Source of the DNA: Leptolyngbya sp. NIES-2104
GTDB taxonomy: Bacteria > Cyanobacteriota > Cyanobacteriia > Leptolyngbyales > Leptolyngbyaceae
Length of the DNA: 64,000 nt
Assembly: GCF_001485215.1 (NCBI RefSeq)
Contig: NZ_BBWW01000001.1
Location: 2,418,001 to 2,482,000, forward strand
Reading direction: 5' to 3'
The notes beneath the pieces are model-generated. The model was not told the origin of the DNA and searched no databases. It saw only the letters and a program-made list of their open reading frames with translations. This document shows positions 1 to 8,972 of this stretch, piece by piece (within the stretch, counting starts at the first letter, position 1; the number at the start of each line of letters is the position of its first letter). Made by a program: the position numbers and the translations under genes.

Positions 1-1284
1 CGTATTCTTCATGTCTGCGATGCCTGATTTCATACTGTCAAAGTACTTCTCTTCCATTGGCATCCGCCACAGTTTTTCGCCACTTTGTTCACTCGCTTTC
101 AGGAGTTGATTCGCTAGTTCATCATTGGGACTCCACAAGCCCGCAATGTTATCACCAAGGGCAATCACGCAAGCTCCAGTTAGGGTTGCTAGATCGACGA
201 TCGCATCAACGCCCAATTTTTCGGTATAAACCAGCGCATCTGCCAGCGTTAACCGTCCTTCGGCATCGGTATTGTTAATCTCGATCGTTTTCCCGTTCGA
301 GGCGGTGAGAATGTCGCCGGGGTGAATAGCGCGACCGCTGATCATGTTTTCGGTGACAGCGCTAATAAAATGCACTTCGACATCGGGTTTTAATTGCGCG
401 ATCGCTTTTACCGCTCCAAAGGTTGCACCCGCGCCACCCATATCAGTTTTCATCATTTCGATGCCGCTTCCCGCACCTTTGATGTTTAAGCCACCGGAAT
501 CGAATGTCAGACCTTTTCCGATGATGGCTAATTTTTTCCGAGGGGTTCCTTCGGGTTTGTAGGTGATGTGGATGAATTTAGGCGGGAGATCTGAAGCTTG
601 AGCGACTCCTAAGAAGGCTCCCATTCCGAGCTTCTCACAGTCTTCTTTTTCGAGGATTTGAATGTCTAAACCGTATTCGTTCGCGATCGCTAATGCAGTC
701 TCAGCCATCGTAATCGGAGTCACATAGTTCGCTGGAGCCGCGACTAATTCCCGCGCAAGAAACACCCCCGAACAGATTTGACGTGCTCTTTCAATCGCAG
801 CCTCTTGACCTGCTAAACCGAGAAGTTCGATCGATTCAACTTTCGCACTGTCATCGGGTTCTGACTTAAAGCGCAGATCTTTGTAGAGCGATAATTCGAT
901 GCCTTCGACGATCGCTTGAGTCGTTATGGCTGAATCATCGTTGTAGAGTGGAAAGCTCAATCCTACTGACTTGCAGCGATCGCGTTTGGCTAATTTTGCT
1001 GCTGCTGCACTCGATCGACGGAGTGTTTCTAGATTGAACGCATCAGGCTTACCGAGTCCCACGAGTAAGAGTTTCCGAATGGGGCTACCTGCAATTCGCG
1101 TCGAGGCTGTGCTGCCTGATTTACCTTTGAATTCGACATCCGCGATGAGTTCGGAGATTGCACCGGATAGTTTTTGATCCAAGGCAGCGACATCGCCGGA
1201 TAAATCTGCACCTTCAAAGAGTGCGATCGCTAAACCATCGCCTGACCATTCCAGTAGTGAAGTTCCCGTGACTGTTAAATTCAT
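1..1284 (-). CDS. pepA: Leucyl aminopeptidase (M17), 3' end cut by window edge
   Basis: Cytosolic zinc/manganese leucyl aminopeptidase that removes N-terminal residues from peptides during protein turnover. The start is an ATG at 1284 (protein begins MNLTVTG), and about 428 codons lie in the window before the left edge, so the extreme C-terminus is missing. The M17 catalytic half is clear: a KGLTFDSGG stretch and the family signature NTDAEGRL near residue 335 supply the lysine, aspartate and glutamate that bind the two metals. The N-terminal part is the usual variable M17 macro-like domain. It diverges from the lytic transglycosylase gene at 1467, leaving a promoter region of about 180 bases. 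Identification is firm; only the C-terminus cannot be checked. Confidence 0.95.
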   Translation of the reverse strand, partial: MNLTVTGTSLLEWSGDGLAIALFEGADLSGDVAALDQKLSGAISELIADVEFKGKSGSTASTRIAGSPIRKLLLVGLGKPDAFNLETLRRSSAAAAKLAKRDRCKSVGLSFPLYNDDSAITTQAIVEGIELSLYKDLRFKSEPDDSAKVESIELLGLAGQEAAIERARQICSGVFLARELVAAPANYVTPITMAETALAIANEYGLDIQILEKEDCEKLGMGAFLGVAQASDLPPKFIHITYKPEGTPRKKLAIIGKGLTFDSGGLNIKGAGSGIEMMKTDMGGAGATFGAVKAIAQLKPDVEVHFISAVTENMISGRAIHPGDILTASNGKTIEINNTDAEGRLTLADALVYTEKLGVDAIVDLATLTGACVIALGDNIAGLWSPNDELANQLLKASEQSGEKLWRMPMEEKYFDSMKSGIADMKNT

Positions 1285-1466
1285 TCCAATCTTGCCCTTT
1301 GCGTGGGTTCTAACGTCTGATTTCCAGTATCGATCAAAATGCCGGAAACCGTAGATCGATGTCTGATTTGAGACTGAGATTCTATTTATGCCTCAGAATT
1401 ATTAAAACTCTGCTATAACTGCTTACAGTTTGCGACAAATTGCCCCTTTGTTCTGGACGTTTCTCC

Positions 1467-3683
1467 ATGCGAAAGCCCCTGTTTAAAGAACGGAAATTTT
1501 GGTTGATCCTCGCCTCTGGAGCCGGAGCGATCGGATTAATTGCGGGTGCATTATTGCCGATCGAGAAACTCAGACAAGTTTCAGAAATGCCATCGGGTGT
1601 AGTGAGTTCAATCCAATCGCTCAATTCCCCTCAGCCGAGTGGCATTGGGACACCTAGCACTGTGATTAGTCCACTGGTGACAAAATCCGCCAACGAACGC
1701 GGAGCCGCACTCAAACAGGTGACGCAAAGTGCAAGTTCGACATTGGAGCGCGATCGTGCTCGTTATTTGTTAGCGGTTGATCTAATTTCTCAGAATCAAG
1801 GCGAAAAAGCATTAGAACAACTCAAAGATTTAGAGAAAAGCTATCCAGTCTTAGCAGCACAGATTGGAGTAAAACGCGCTCAAGCCTATGAGGTGTCAGG
1901 AAAGCAGAAGGAAGCCGCGCAGACTTTACAAGAAGTTGTGAAACAGTTGCCGAAAGAACCTGCGACGGCTGAAGCACTCTTTACTTTAGGAAAAAAAGAT
2001 TCTAAGTTCTGGGATCAAGCATTGCAGCAATTTCCATCGCATCCACGATCGATCGAGATTGCCAGAACGCGCTTAAAACAAAATCCGAAACAGTTTCCGT
2101 TGCTGATGTTGGTGGCGCGATATGGAACGGATAGTGAAGGCTATACCGAATTGCTCGATCGCATTGTTTCACAGTTTAGTAACCAACTAAAACCGGAAGA
2201 CTGGGAAGCGATCGCATTTGGCTACTGGGAAAATCAAGTCTATGACAAAGGCGCGATCGCATATTCTCGTGCGCCTCAAACGTCATTAACCGCTTATCGA
2301 TCGGCTCGTGGCTTGCATCTGAGTGGTAAACCTGGAGCAACAGAGCGCTATCGTCAAATGGTGCAGCAGTTTCCGCAGTCTTCAGAGGCAGGTTTAGCCC
2401 TGACGCGATTAGCAGATTTAGCAGAAACGCCACAAATGGCGATCGCGTATCTCGATCAAGTGATTCAGAATTTCCCCGATCGTGCTCCCGCTGCTTTGGT
2501 TGAAAAGTCGAAAATGCTCGACAAAATGAACAGCGGTAAGACTGCGGCACAGATGCGGCAATTAGTTCTCACTCAGTACGCGAATTCGGATGCTGCGGCT
2601 GAAATGCGCTGGGAATATGCTCAAAAAAGTGCCAAAGCTGGAAACATTAAACTCGCTCGACAATGGGCAGAGCCAATTTTAACCAACAATTCGACGAGTG
2701 AAATCGCGGCTGAGGCAGGCTTCTGGTCGGGTAAATGGGCACAAACGATCGGCAACAATGATCAAGCGGCGAAACTGTTCCAGAAAGTTCTCAGCGATCA
2801 TCCTGAGTCTTATTTTGCTTGGCGATCGGCTTCGATTCTCGGTTGGAATGTGGGCGACTTTAACAGTGTCCGATCGATGAATCCCCAAGTGCAAAAACCG
2901 CTTTCTCGTCCGGAGTTACCTGCGGGATCGCCTGCATTAAAAGAGCTTTACCAATTGGGACAAGAACGCGCGGCTTGGTCACACTGGCAGATCGAATTTC
3001 AGAACCGGGTGAAACCGTCGATCGCAGAACAGTTCACCGATGGCGTGATGCGATTGGGTGTCGGTGACAATCTCGATGCGATTTATATGGTCGGAAGTTT
3101 GCGCGATCGAGACACGCCCGAAGATAAAGCACAATATCAGCAATTGAGAAAAAACATTGGTTACTGGCAGGCGCTTTATCCATTTCCGTTTGTGGAAACG
3201 ATCGAGAATTGGTCACAGCAACGTCAAATCAATCCAATGTTAGTGACGGCATTAATTCGGCAAGAATCGCGGTTTGAACCAAATATTCGATCGAGCGTTG
3301 GAGCCGTGGGACTGATGCAAGTAATGCCCGAAACGGGTCAATACATTGCCAATAACATCAAAGTTAAAGAGTTCAAACTCGCTGATCCTGAAACCAATAT
3401 CAAGTTTGGAACCTGGTATTTGGACTATACCCATGCACAGTACAGCAATAATTCTCTCTTAGCAGTTGCTAGTTACAATGCAGGACCCGGAGCCGTTTCA
3501 GGCTGGTTGAGCAAAGCGAAAACGCAAGATCCGGATGAATTTGTGGAATCAATTCCTTATTCGGAAACGCGAGGCTATGTGAAATCGGTGCTAGGAAACT
3601 ATTGGAACTATCTCCGACTGTACAATCCGGAGATTTCACAGCGCGTGTCTCAAGTGGCAGCAGATCATCCGAAAGGGAACTAA
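1467..3683 (+). CDS. Soluble-type lytic murein transglycosylase (Slt family)
   Basis: Cleaves the MurNAc-GlcNAc bond of peptidoglycan in the periplasm, forming 1,6-anhydro ends. I chose ATG 1467 (MRKPLFKERK, 738 aa) over a TTG nine codons earlier. Residues about 8-30 form a membrane anchor or signal. Residues 60-560 are alpha-helical TPR-like repeats (many EKAL, AAQTL and QFP motifs), matching the Slt70 superhelix. The C-terminal SLT domain carries RQESRF with the catalytic glutamate at residue 600, followed by GAVGLMQVMP and ASYNAGPG. The length fits cyanobacterial Slt70-like proteins. The gene stands alone and converges with the PHP gene downstream. Family assignment is strong; the physiological role (wall turnover or cell division) is inferred. 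Confidence 0.93.
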   Translation: MRKPLFKERKFWLILASGAGAIGLIAGALLPIEKLRQVSEMPSGVVSSIQSLNSPQPSGIGTPSTVISPLVTKSANERGAALKQVTQSASSTLERDRARYLLAVDLISQNQGEKALEQLKDLEKSYPVLAAQIGVKRAQAYEVSGKQKEAAQTLQEVVKQLPKEPATAEALFTLGKKDSKFWDQALQQFPSHPRSIEIARTRLKQNPKQFPLLMLVARYGTDSEGYTELLDRIVSQFSNQLKPEDWEAIAFGYWENQVYDKGAIAYSRAPQTSLTAYRSARGLHLSGKPGATERYRQMVQQFPQSSEAGLALTRLADLAETPQMAIAYLDQVIQNFPDRAPAALVEKSKMLDKMNSGKTAAQMRQLVLTQYANSDAAAEMRWEYAQKSAKAGNIKLARQWAEPILTNNSTSEIAAEAGFWSGKWAQTIGNNDQAAKLFQKVLSDHPESYFAWRSASILGWNVGDFNSVRSMNPQVQKPLSRPELPAGSPALKELYQLGQERAAWSHWQIEFQNRVKPSIAEQFTDGVMRLGVGDNLDAIYMVGSLRDRDTPEDKAQYQQLRKNIGYWQALYPFPFVETIENWSQQRQINPMLVTALIRQESRFEPNIRSSVGAVGLMQVMPETGQYIANNIKVKEFKLADPETNIKFGTWYLDYTHAQYSNNSLLAVASYNAGPGAVSGWLSKAKTQDPDEFVESIPYSETRGYVKSVLGNYWNYLRLYNPEISQRVSQVAADHPKGN

Positions 3684-3684
3684 C

Positions 3685-3713
3685 AAAAAACCCCCGACCA
3701 AATCGTCAGGGGT
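3685..3713 (-). terminator. Rho-independent terminator of the PHP gene
   Basis: Read on the minus strand, a stem of CCCC/GGGG plus GAC/GTC with one mismatch and a 6-nt loop (3691-3712) is followed by six T (3685-3690). It sits 66 nt past the stop of the minus-strand PHP gene and ends transcription just before the opposing slt stop codon. On the plus strand no T-run follows. Confidence 0.75.
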
Positions 3714-3778
3714 GAATCATCAGGGTGCATCTACCATTCTCCTATACGAGAACCCTAGTCCTCGTCCGGAGAAATCTC

Positions 3779-4633
3779 TCAATTTTTCAGCGAAATTGCA
3801 GCCTGTTTAATCGGGTCTAAAAGGTCGATCGACACTTTCAAACTATTAAGCGATCGATATTCATCCGCTTTGCAATCCGCCGGAATCCCATGAAAATCAC
3901 TTCCACCACTGATTAACAATCCGTTCTGAGCACACATTTCTTTCAGTCGCTCTGCTTGCCAAAGTGTGTGACTCGGATGATAAACTTCAATTCCCATCAG
4001 TCCAGCTTCCACTAGTTCTGGTAGAACTTGCTTCACAGGTGCACCCCGAAACAGAAACGGATGCGCCCAAATCGGAACGGCTCCACAATCGCGCAACAAT
4101 CGAATACCATCTGCGGCACTGAATTTTTCATACTGAACAAATGCAGGTCGATCGTCCGCGAGAAAGCGATCGAAGGCTTCTCTCGTCGATTCCACATGAC
4201 CCGCTCTTACCAATGCCGAAGCAATATGAGGACGACCGGGAGCCATTCCTTCGCCCATCTGCGGCAGTTCAATGTCGTAACCGAGTGCCGCAAGTTTATC
4301 GATCATTTCTTGAGCGCGACGTTTCCGCCCTTCGATGCGTTCGGTGAGGGGTGGAACTAACTGATCTCGATCGGGATAAAACCCCAAAATATGAAGAGAG
4401 CGATCGCGAAACACGGTACTCAATTCTAATCCAGGCACGATTTCGAGTTCGGGAGGAGCAGCAGCGGTTGCTTCGCAGTTGCGCAAAGCGCTAAACGCTT
4501 CATCCCAACCGGAAACCGTATCGTGATCGGTAATCGCGAGCGCACGAACACCGGACTCGATCGCGGCGTTCACGAGTTCGGTCGGACTCAGCATTCCATC
4601 TGAGTAGGTTGTGTGGCAATGTAGTTCTAACAT
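3779..4633 (-). CDS. PHP-domain phosphoesterase (TrpH/YciV-like)
   Basis: Metal-dependent phosphoesterase of the PHP family, 284 aa. The N-terminal motif HCHTTYSDG (from residue 5) and ITDHDTVSGW (near residue 36) provide the first metal ligands; GLELS, WAHPFLF and SGGSDFHG toward the C-terminus supply the rest. Characterised relatives such as TrpH/RNase AM hydrolyse 3',5'-nucleoside bisphosphates and trim the 5' ends of some RNAs, so nucleotide or RNA phosphatase activity is likely but not shown here. It is divergent from nei with only 22 nt between start codons, so promoters probably overlap. A terminator lies just downstream. Confidence 0.88.
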   Translation of the reverse strand: MLELHCHTTYSDGMLSPTELVNAAIESGVRALAITDHDTVSGWDEAFSALRNCEATAAAPPELEIVPGLELSTVFRDRSLHILGFYPDRDQLVPPLTERIEGRKRRAQEMIDKLAALGYDIELPQMGEGMAPGRPHIASALVRAGHVESTREAFDRFLADDRPAFVQYEKFSAADGIRLLRDCGAVPIWAHPFLFRGAPVKQVLPELVEAGLMGIEVYHPSHTLWQAERLKEMCAQNGLLISGGSDFHGIPADCKADEYRSLNSLKVSIDLLDPIKQAAISLKN

Positions 4634-4655
4634 ACCTTTAATCTAGCGTAACGAG

Positions 4656-5489
4656 ATGCCCGAAGGACCTGAAATTCGTCAAGCAGCGGATCAAATTGCG
4701 GCAGCATTAGTCGATCGACGAGTGACCGAAATGTTCTTCGCCTTCGATCGATTAAAACCTTACGAATCCGCATTCATCGGGCATTCTGTAACCGCTGTTC
4801 GGACTCGTGGGAAAGGCATGGTGATTTGTTTTAGCAATCAGCTTTATCTCTACAGTCACAATCAGCTTTATGGTCGCTGGTATGTTCGCAAAGCTCATTC
4901 TTACCCACAAACCAATCGACAGTTACGCTTAGCAATTCACACTGCAAAAAAATCAGCATTGCTCTACAGTGCTTCTGATATTGAAGTTTTACAAGAATCT
5001 GAACTATCGACCCATTTGTTTCTGAGTCGGATTGAGTTAGATGTGTTAGATGAAGCAGTGACTGTGGAACAGATTGAAGCTAGGTTTCGAGATAAACGAT
5101 TCTATCGGCGACAGCTACCGATTTTATTATTAGATCAACATTTTCTTGGCGGCTTAGGTAACTATCTTCGGAGTGAAATTCTCTTTGTGGCGCGAGTGTT
5201 TCCAACCCTACGCCCGATCGATTGTTCTGATAGTCAAATACAAGCTTTATCACAAGCGGTTTTAACGGTTACACACCAGTCTTATCGAACAAAGGGAATT
5301 ACTAACGATTTAGAAATAGCAATGCGGTTGAAAGCGAACGGCGATCGTAGAAGTGACTATCGGCACTATGTGTTTAATCGCGAGAATCGTCCTTGCTTTG
5401 TGTGTGGAACAGCGATCGTCAAAGAAGTCTTAGCTGGACGACGATTGTACTACTGCCCTCATTGCCAAGCCAAAATGCCAGTAAAATAG
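4656..5489 (+). CDS. nei: Endonuclease VIII / Fpg-family DNA glycosylase
   Basis: Base-excision-repair glycosylase/AP lyase that removes oxidised pyrimidines. The protein (277 aa) starts MPEGPEIRQAAD: Pro2 is the catalytic nucleophile after Met removal and Glu3 is the acid, and the wording matches Nei more closely than Fpg. The middle holds the helix-two-turn-helix region (LLDQHFLGGLGNYLRSE). A C4 zinc finger closes the protein at Cys247, Cys250, Cys267 and Cys270, with the DNA-contacting arginines 262/263 just before YYCPHC. The start is fixed by the required MPEGP terminus. The next gene begins 4 nt after the stop, so the two are probably co-transcribed, though they are functionally unrelated. 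Confidence 0.93.
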   Translation: MPEGPEIRQAADQIAAALVDRRVTEMFFAFDRLKPYESAFIGHSVTAVRTRGKGMVICFSNQLYLYSHNQLYGRWYVRKAHSYPQTNRQLRLAIHTAKKSALLYSASDIEVLQESELSTHLFLSRIELDVLDEAVTVEQIEARFRDKRFYRRQLPILLLDQHFLGGLGNYLRSEILFVARVFPTLRPIDCSDSQIQALSQAVLTVTHQSYRTKGITNDLEIAMRLKANGDRRSDYRHYVFNRENRPCFVCGTAIVKEVLAGRRLYYCPHCQAKMPVK

Positions 5490-5493
5490 GTCG

Positions 5494-6267
5494 ATGTTTG
5501 ATACTCTTTCCAAATTCCTTGCAGACGAATACTCTGAGGATATTTCTTCTTGGTTGGTCGGTAAGCCGATCAAGCTCACGGAACTCAAGCCGAAAGAACT
5601 CTCACTTGAGCCGATTCGGGCGGATTCTGTAGTGCTGCTTAAATCAAGACGGCTGATCCTTCATGCGGAATTTCAAACCGATCCAGACGATCAAATTGGC
5701 TTTCGGATGGCGGATTATAGTTTACGAATTTATCGCAAGTTTCCGAATCGGCGATTAGTGCAGGTTGTCGTCTATCTACGGGAGACAAACTCGCAACAGG
5801 TGTATAAGACCGATTTTCAGGTGAATCGATTGCGGAATGAGTTTGATGTGATTCGATTGTGGGAGCAGTCAACTGAGCAATTTTTGCAGCGTCCAGGGTT
5901 GTTGCCGTATGCGGCATTGACGAGAACGAGCAATCGAGCCGCAACGCTCAGAGAAGTGGCGCAAAGAATCGAGGCATTGGAAGACGGACAGGAAAAGAGT
6001 AATCTAGCGGCAGCTTCTGGTGTGTTGGCTGCTTTATCATTGGATAAAGAAGTGATCAAACGAATTTTACGGAGGGATATTATGCAGCAATCTCCGCTTT
6101 ATCAAGAATGGCAGCAAGAAGCTGAACTGCGTGGACGGCAAGAAGGACAGTTAGAAGCGCGTCGATCGTTAGCGCTCAAAATGTTACAGGAGAACTACCC
6201 CCTAGAAGCGATCGCTCGGCTGACTGAGTTATCGATCGAACAACTCGAACAGATCCGCCAAAACTAG
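5494..6267 (+). CDS. Rpn-family PD-(D/E)XK nuclease/putative transposase-like protein
   Basis: A 257-aa protein of the very common cyanobacterial Rpn/DUF4351-like group. The N-terminal half looks like a PD-(D/E)XK fold, with candidate acidic residues Asp44 (IRADSVV) and Glu59 followed by Gln61 (HAEFQT). The usual ExK lysine is replaced by glutamine, as in many Rpn proteins. The C-terminus (residues 200-257) is helical and charged, with QEGQLEARRSLALKMLQ, and likely mediates oligomerisation. Known Rpn proteins promote recA-independent recombination in E. coli; the role in cyanobacteria is unknown. The ATG lies 4 nt after the nei stop. Start of accessory DNA: repeats follow immediately. Confidence 0.8.
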   Translation: MFDTLSKFLADEYSEDISSWLVGKPIKLTELKPKELSLEPIRADSVVLLKSRRLILHAEFQTDPDDQIGFRMADYSLRIYRKFPNRRLVQVVVYLRETNSQQVYKTDFQVNRLRNEFDVIRLWEQSTEQFLQRPGLLPYAALTRTSNRAATLREVAQRIEALEDGQEKSNLAAASGVLAALSLDKEVIKRILRRDIMQQSPLYQEWQQEAELRGRQEGQLEARRSLALKMLQENYPLEAIARLTELSIEQLEQIRQN

Positions 6268-6333
6268 ATGAGAACGAATTATTTTAAGTGGAGTGCGATC
6301 GCGCTTGAGATGAAGGGCGATCGCGCTTCGATC
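6267..6333. repeat. HIP1-containing dispersed repeat, copy 1
   Basis: A block beginning GATGAGAACGAATTATTTTA, then GTGGAGTGCGATCGC and a second GCGATCGC, starts at the stop codon of the Rpn-like gene. A closely similar block lies at 10163-10230 downstream of other accessory genes. Function unknown; the two copies were matched by eye. Confidence 0.55.
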
Positions 6334-6481
6334 GTTGCAGTGTCCCGCCCTGAAATGGAATTTCGGGCTAATCGGCGCAAGTCCATTAGAAATGGACTAA
6401 GAGAATGAAACTGCTTCCCAGTCTACTTCAGTAGACTTTCCACGATTAGCCCGAAATTCATTTCAGGGCGGGAGCGCAACG
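6333..6481. repeat. 149-bp palindromic intergenic element with two internal hairpins
   Basis: Outer arms of about 32 nt (6343-6374 and 6443-6473) are near-perfect inverted copies containing CCCGCCCTGAAATGGAAT and its complement. The pairing extends outward to CGTTGC/GCAACG (6333-6338 and 6476-6481). Between the arms are two smaller hairpins, AGTCCATT/AATGGACT and AGTCTAC/GTAGACT. A left-half copy sits at 20193-20250 and a short fragment near 42272. No ORF is present, so this is a REP/MITE-like non-coding repeat. Confidence 0.75.
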
Positions 6482-7048
6482 CAGCAAAGAGACTTTCAGA
6501 TCTCGTCTAAGCCTCCACCTTCAACGGTGCAGCAGATTGCTTCCGACGACGCAAGCGCGACAGCACTCCGCTCACCACCAGACCAGGCAGAGGCGAAAAC
6601 GCGAAGGGAATCGGAGTGATTTCGGTGATTTCAACGAAGCCATCACCACTTCTCACCCCATCAGCAACACTGATGTTGGCAGGATTGGCTAGAAAGGCTG
6701 AGTTGATAAAGCCAGTGCCGCCGATGGAGTTGCCACCTCCATTGAAACCGCCACCACCACCGCCATCGCCAACAGCGGGACCACCCCCACCGCCGCCGCC
6801 AAATCCACCAGCACCAGCACCAGGAAACCTGGGAGTGCCACCGCCGCCGCCGTTAAGGAAGCTAAAGCCACCGCTGAAACCGTTACTGCTGAAACCACCG
6901 CCACCGCCGCTAGTACTACCGCCAGTTCCATTACCGGCGCTGAAACTTCCGCTGCTGCCGCCCACGCCGACAGCGCCGTTCCTGCCAGCACCGCCGCCCG
7001 CAACGATGATCGGTATCGTGGTTCCGCCGTTGACCAAGACTACGAAAG

Positions 7049-8319
7049 CTTAAGGGGTGACAACGAAGCTAGAGAGCAGACTGAATCAGGGAAATGGCGT
7101 TGAGACCTCGCTGAAAGAAAAGGCGTTTTTGCGGCTTGAGTGCCATCAGTTGACCTGCCAAGGTTGACCACAAATTCAAGGGTTCAATCCATAACTTGCC
7201 ATACAAGCCAATCCAGAAAGCACTGTGACGCTTTGTTGTCCGCTTTGGCTCAGTCACACGAGCGACGTAACGCTGCACTTGTTTTTTGCGAATGCGCCGC
7301 CCTTGTAGGGTCGAGATCGAGTAGGCAATGGCAATCAGGACCAGCAGGGCAGTAAAACGCCCGAAATCGGCATGACAATCTTCGAGGTGATAGCCGCCGG
7401 ATTTGTAGTCTTTGAACAGGGGTTCAATCGAGAAGCGAGTGGCATAAGCGTTGAGCGTTTGTTCGGCATCGACGAGATTAGTCAGAAGATACCAAGCATC
7501 CGAACTCGATTGACGGTAGGCACGCTTTTGGCGCAAGACTAAATTGTGCTTGCCGAACCCGCGATTTTGCGTCACTTGAATTTGCAGATATTGCTCGGTG
7601 ATTCCGGGCGTTTGCGGCAAGTCATCAAGGCGCGTAAACCTGCTGCTGTCGTCTGGTTTGACGGTCGTACTCTTCGGTAAACGGAACACGAATTTGACTC
7701 GCTTTTCTACACACCAAGCCGCCAGTTCAATGCTGTGAAACTCACGGTCTCCGAGCAGAATGAAGCGATGCTTTTTCAACAGATGAAACACAGGGCGTAA
7801 CACTCTTCGTTGTTCAACAAGTGAACTCTGTCCTTGCTTGTTCAGCCACATCCAGTGCAATGGAATCGCTCGCTTATTGTACACAAGACTCACCATGATC
7901 AAGTTATGGTCTTGCCATTGGGTACGGTCAATCACCAGATGAAGTGGTTTGCTCCGGGGATGATGTCGCTTGACCCACTGCTTGACAATCGGAAACCAGA
8001 TCGCTTGCGGAGTCAGTTGCGGCAAGCTCAAGAATCGTTGAATGTTTCGTCGTCTGCTCTCAAATAGAATCGGTTGCGGAAATAGAGTGGCTAAGCGTTC
8101 AATCGTAATTCTGCGCTCTTTGTGCAACAGTTCGACCAAGATTTCTAGCGTCACAAATTGCGTCTGGGTTAATTGCGATTGTAAACAGGTTTGATAGAAT
8201 GAGGGCAACATATTTTAGATCGATGAGGTGAAACAATTGGAATCACCTCATTTTTTCTGTCTCTCGATACTGCTATCCGGCATCTTCTCTACGGTTCAGC
8301 TGCGTTGTCACCCCCTAAG
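7049..8319 (-). mobile_element. Complete IS4-family insertion sequence, 1271 bp
   Basis: Both ends are defined: 22-bp terminal inverted repeats (7049-7070 and 8298-8319, starting CTTA(A/G)GGGGTGACAACG, 20 of 22 matching) flanked by a perfect 9-bp direct repeat CTACGAAAG at 7040-7048 and 8320-8328. One transposase ORF on the minus strand fills the element. Intact ends, an intact ORF and a perfect target duplication point to a recent, possibly still active insertion. Confidence 0.93.
7069..8211 (-). CDS. IS4-family transposase
   Basis: DDE transposase of 380 aa carried by the 1271-bp element. Asp95 (LVIDRTQW) and Asp155 (ILLGDREF) are the first two catalytic acids. Glu263 completes the triad within the IS4 signature Y-x2-R-x3-E-x6-K, seen as Tyr256, Arg259, Glu263 and Lys270. 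The N-terminal 70 residues form a helical DNA-binding region with ESRRRNIQRFL. The TAG stop overlaps the first two bases of the inner edge of the left inverted repeat. There is no frameshift, so this is a one-ORF element. It mobilises the element by cut and paste. Confidence 0.92.
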   Translation of the reverse strand: MLPSFYQTCLQSQLTQTQFVTLEILVELLHKERRITIERLATLFPQPILFESRRRNIQRFLSLPQLTPQAIWFPIVKQWVKRHHPRSKPLHLVIDRTQWQDHNLIMVSLVYNKRAIPLHWMWLNKQGQSSLVEQRRVLRPVFHLLKKHRFILLGDREFHSIELAAWCVEKRVKFVFRLPKSTTVKPDDSSRFTRLDDLPQTPGITEQYLQIQVTQNRGFGKHNLVLRQKRAYRQSSSDAWYLLTNLVDAEQTLNAYATRFSIEPLFKDYKSGGYHLEDCHADFGRFTALLVLIAIAYSISTLQGRRIRKKQVQRYVARVTEPKRTTKRHSAFWIGLYGKLWIEPLNLWSTLAGQLMALKPQKRLFFQRGLNAISLIQSAL

Positions 8320-8628
8320 CTACGAAAGTCCCTCCTCCTCCTCCTGATCCTCTTACGTTACTGTTGCCACCTTGACCGCCCACTAAAATGCTGATTGTCT
8401 GCCCCGCTGCCAGATTGAAGTCTGCCCCCGTTCTCCCGCCTAAGCCACCGGGGAGTCCGACACGGTTTCCACCTTGAGCGCCAAAGGTTGTAATCGTGTA
8501 GGTTCCCGTGATAGGCACTGTCCACGATTGCAAACTGCCCGTGAAGTTAAAAGTCTGGAGTGCCGCAGCGGGAGTCGCGTAAGCGACTCCCGCTGCGACT
8601 GCGCCTAAAAGTGCAAGTTTCATGATTT

Positions 8629-8972
8629 CTTCTCATCTTGAATGTCAACTAAGCGCGATCGAGCATCAGACAGTGCAACTCATCGATCGCAGCCCGAATG
8701 ATCAGAAGTGCGATCGACCAGTGGCAGTCAATGAGCAGATACGCGATTGATCAAAACAGCACTGCGCGATCGAAGTGCTGGTCTACACCCACAAAATATA
8801 CGGAGAACGAAACGCTGACACAGCTTTTAGGCTTGAAGTCTAAAATTTCAGAAGGTTTACCGAATCTGTGTCATGGTGCAATATGAGCAAACCGAATGAT
8901 CACGGATGCAGTCTCTAACTTACGCAGGCTGAAGAGCTTGTATACTAAGCTCAATTTAAACGGATTAGCGGA
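8629..8972. other. Intergenic region with HIP1-like repeats
   Basis: About 340 bases between the split gene and the DUF6883 gene. It contains several CGATCG/GCGATCGA motifs and, at 8896-8930, a sentence-like block (GATCACGGATGCAGT) resembling 10234-10256. No ORF, terminator or convincing promoter was seen. Confidence 0.5.

Larger units (their letters stand above)
6507..8623 (-). pseudogene. Glycine-rich exported protein gene, split by an IS4-family element
   Basis: The gene starts at ATG 8623 (MKLALLGAVAAG, a signal peptide ending near ATPAAA) with AGAAG upstream, and reads to 8320, where the insertion sequence interrupts it. The rest of the frame resumes at 7048 and ends at 6507. Removing the IS and one 9-bp target copy restores one continuous frame across the junction (GGGGGTFV joined to VLVNGGTT). 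The restored product is a Gly-rich repeat protein of about 280 aa ending in a Pro-Phe-x-Phe-Ser-Pro-Leu-Pro-Gly motif, a short hydrophobic stretch and RLRRRK, which resembles a PEP-CTERM-type sorting tail. As it stands, the 5' part encodes a 102-aa fragment ending in the IS. Function unknown; surface or matrix location is inferred. Confidence 0.85.

Noticed and set aside
6616-7053. Proline-rich plus-strand ORF of 145 codons
   Set aside because: It is the complement of the glycine-rich gene (GGN and NCC codons mirror into Pro), so its composition is an artefact.
7140-8067. Plus-strand ORFs inside the transposase gene
   Set aside because: They are shadows on the opposite strand of the IS4 transposase, with no ribosome sites and no recognisable domains.
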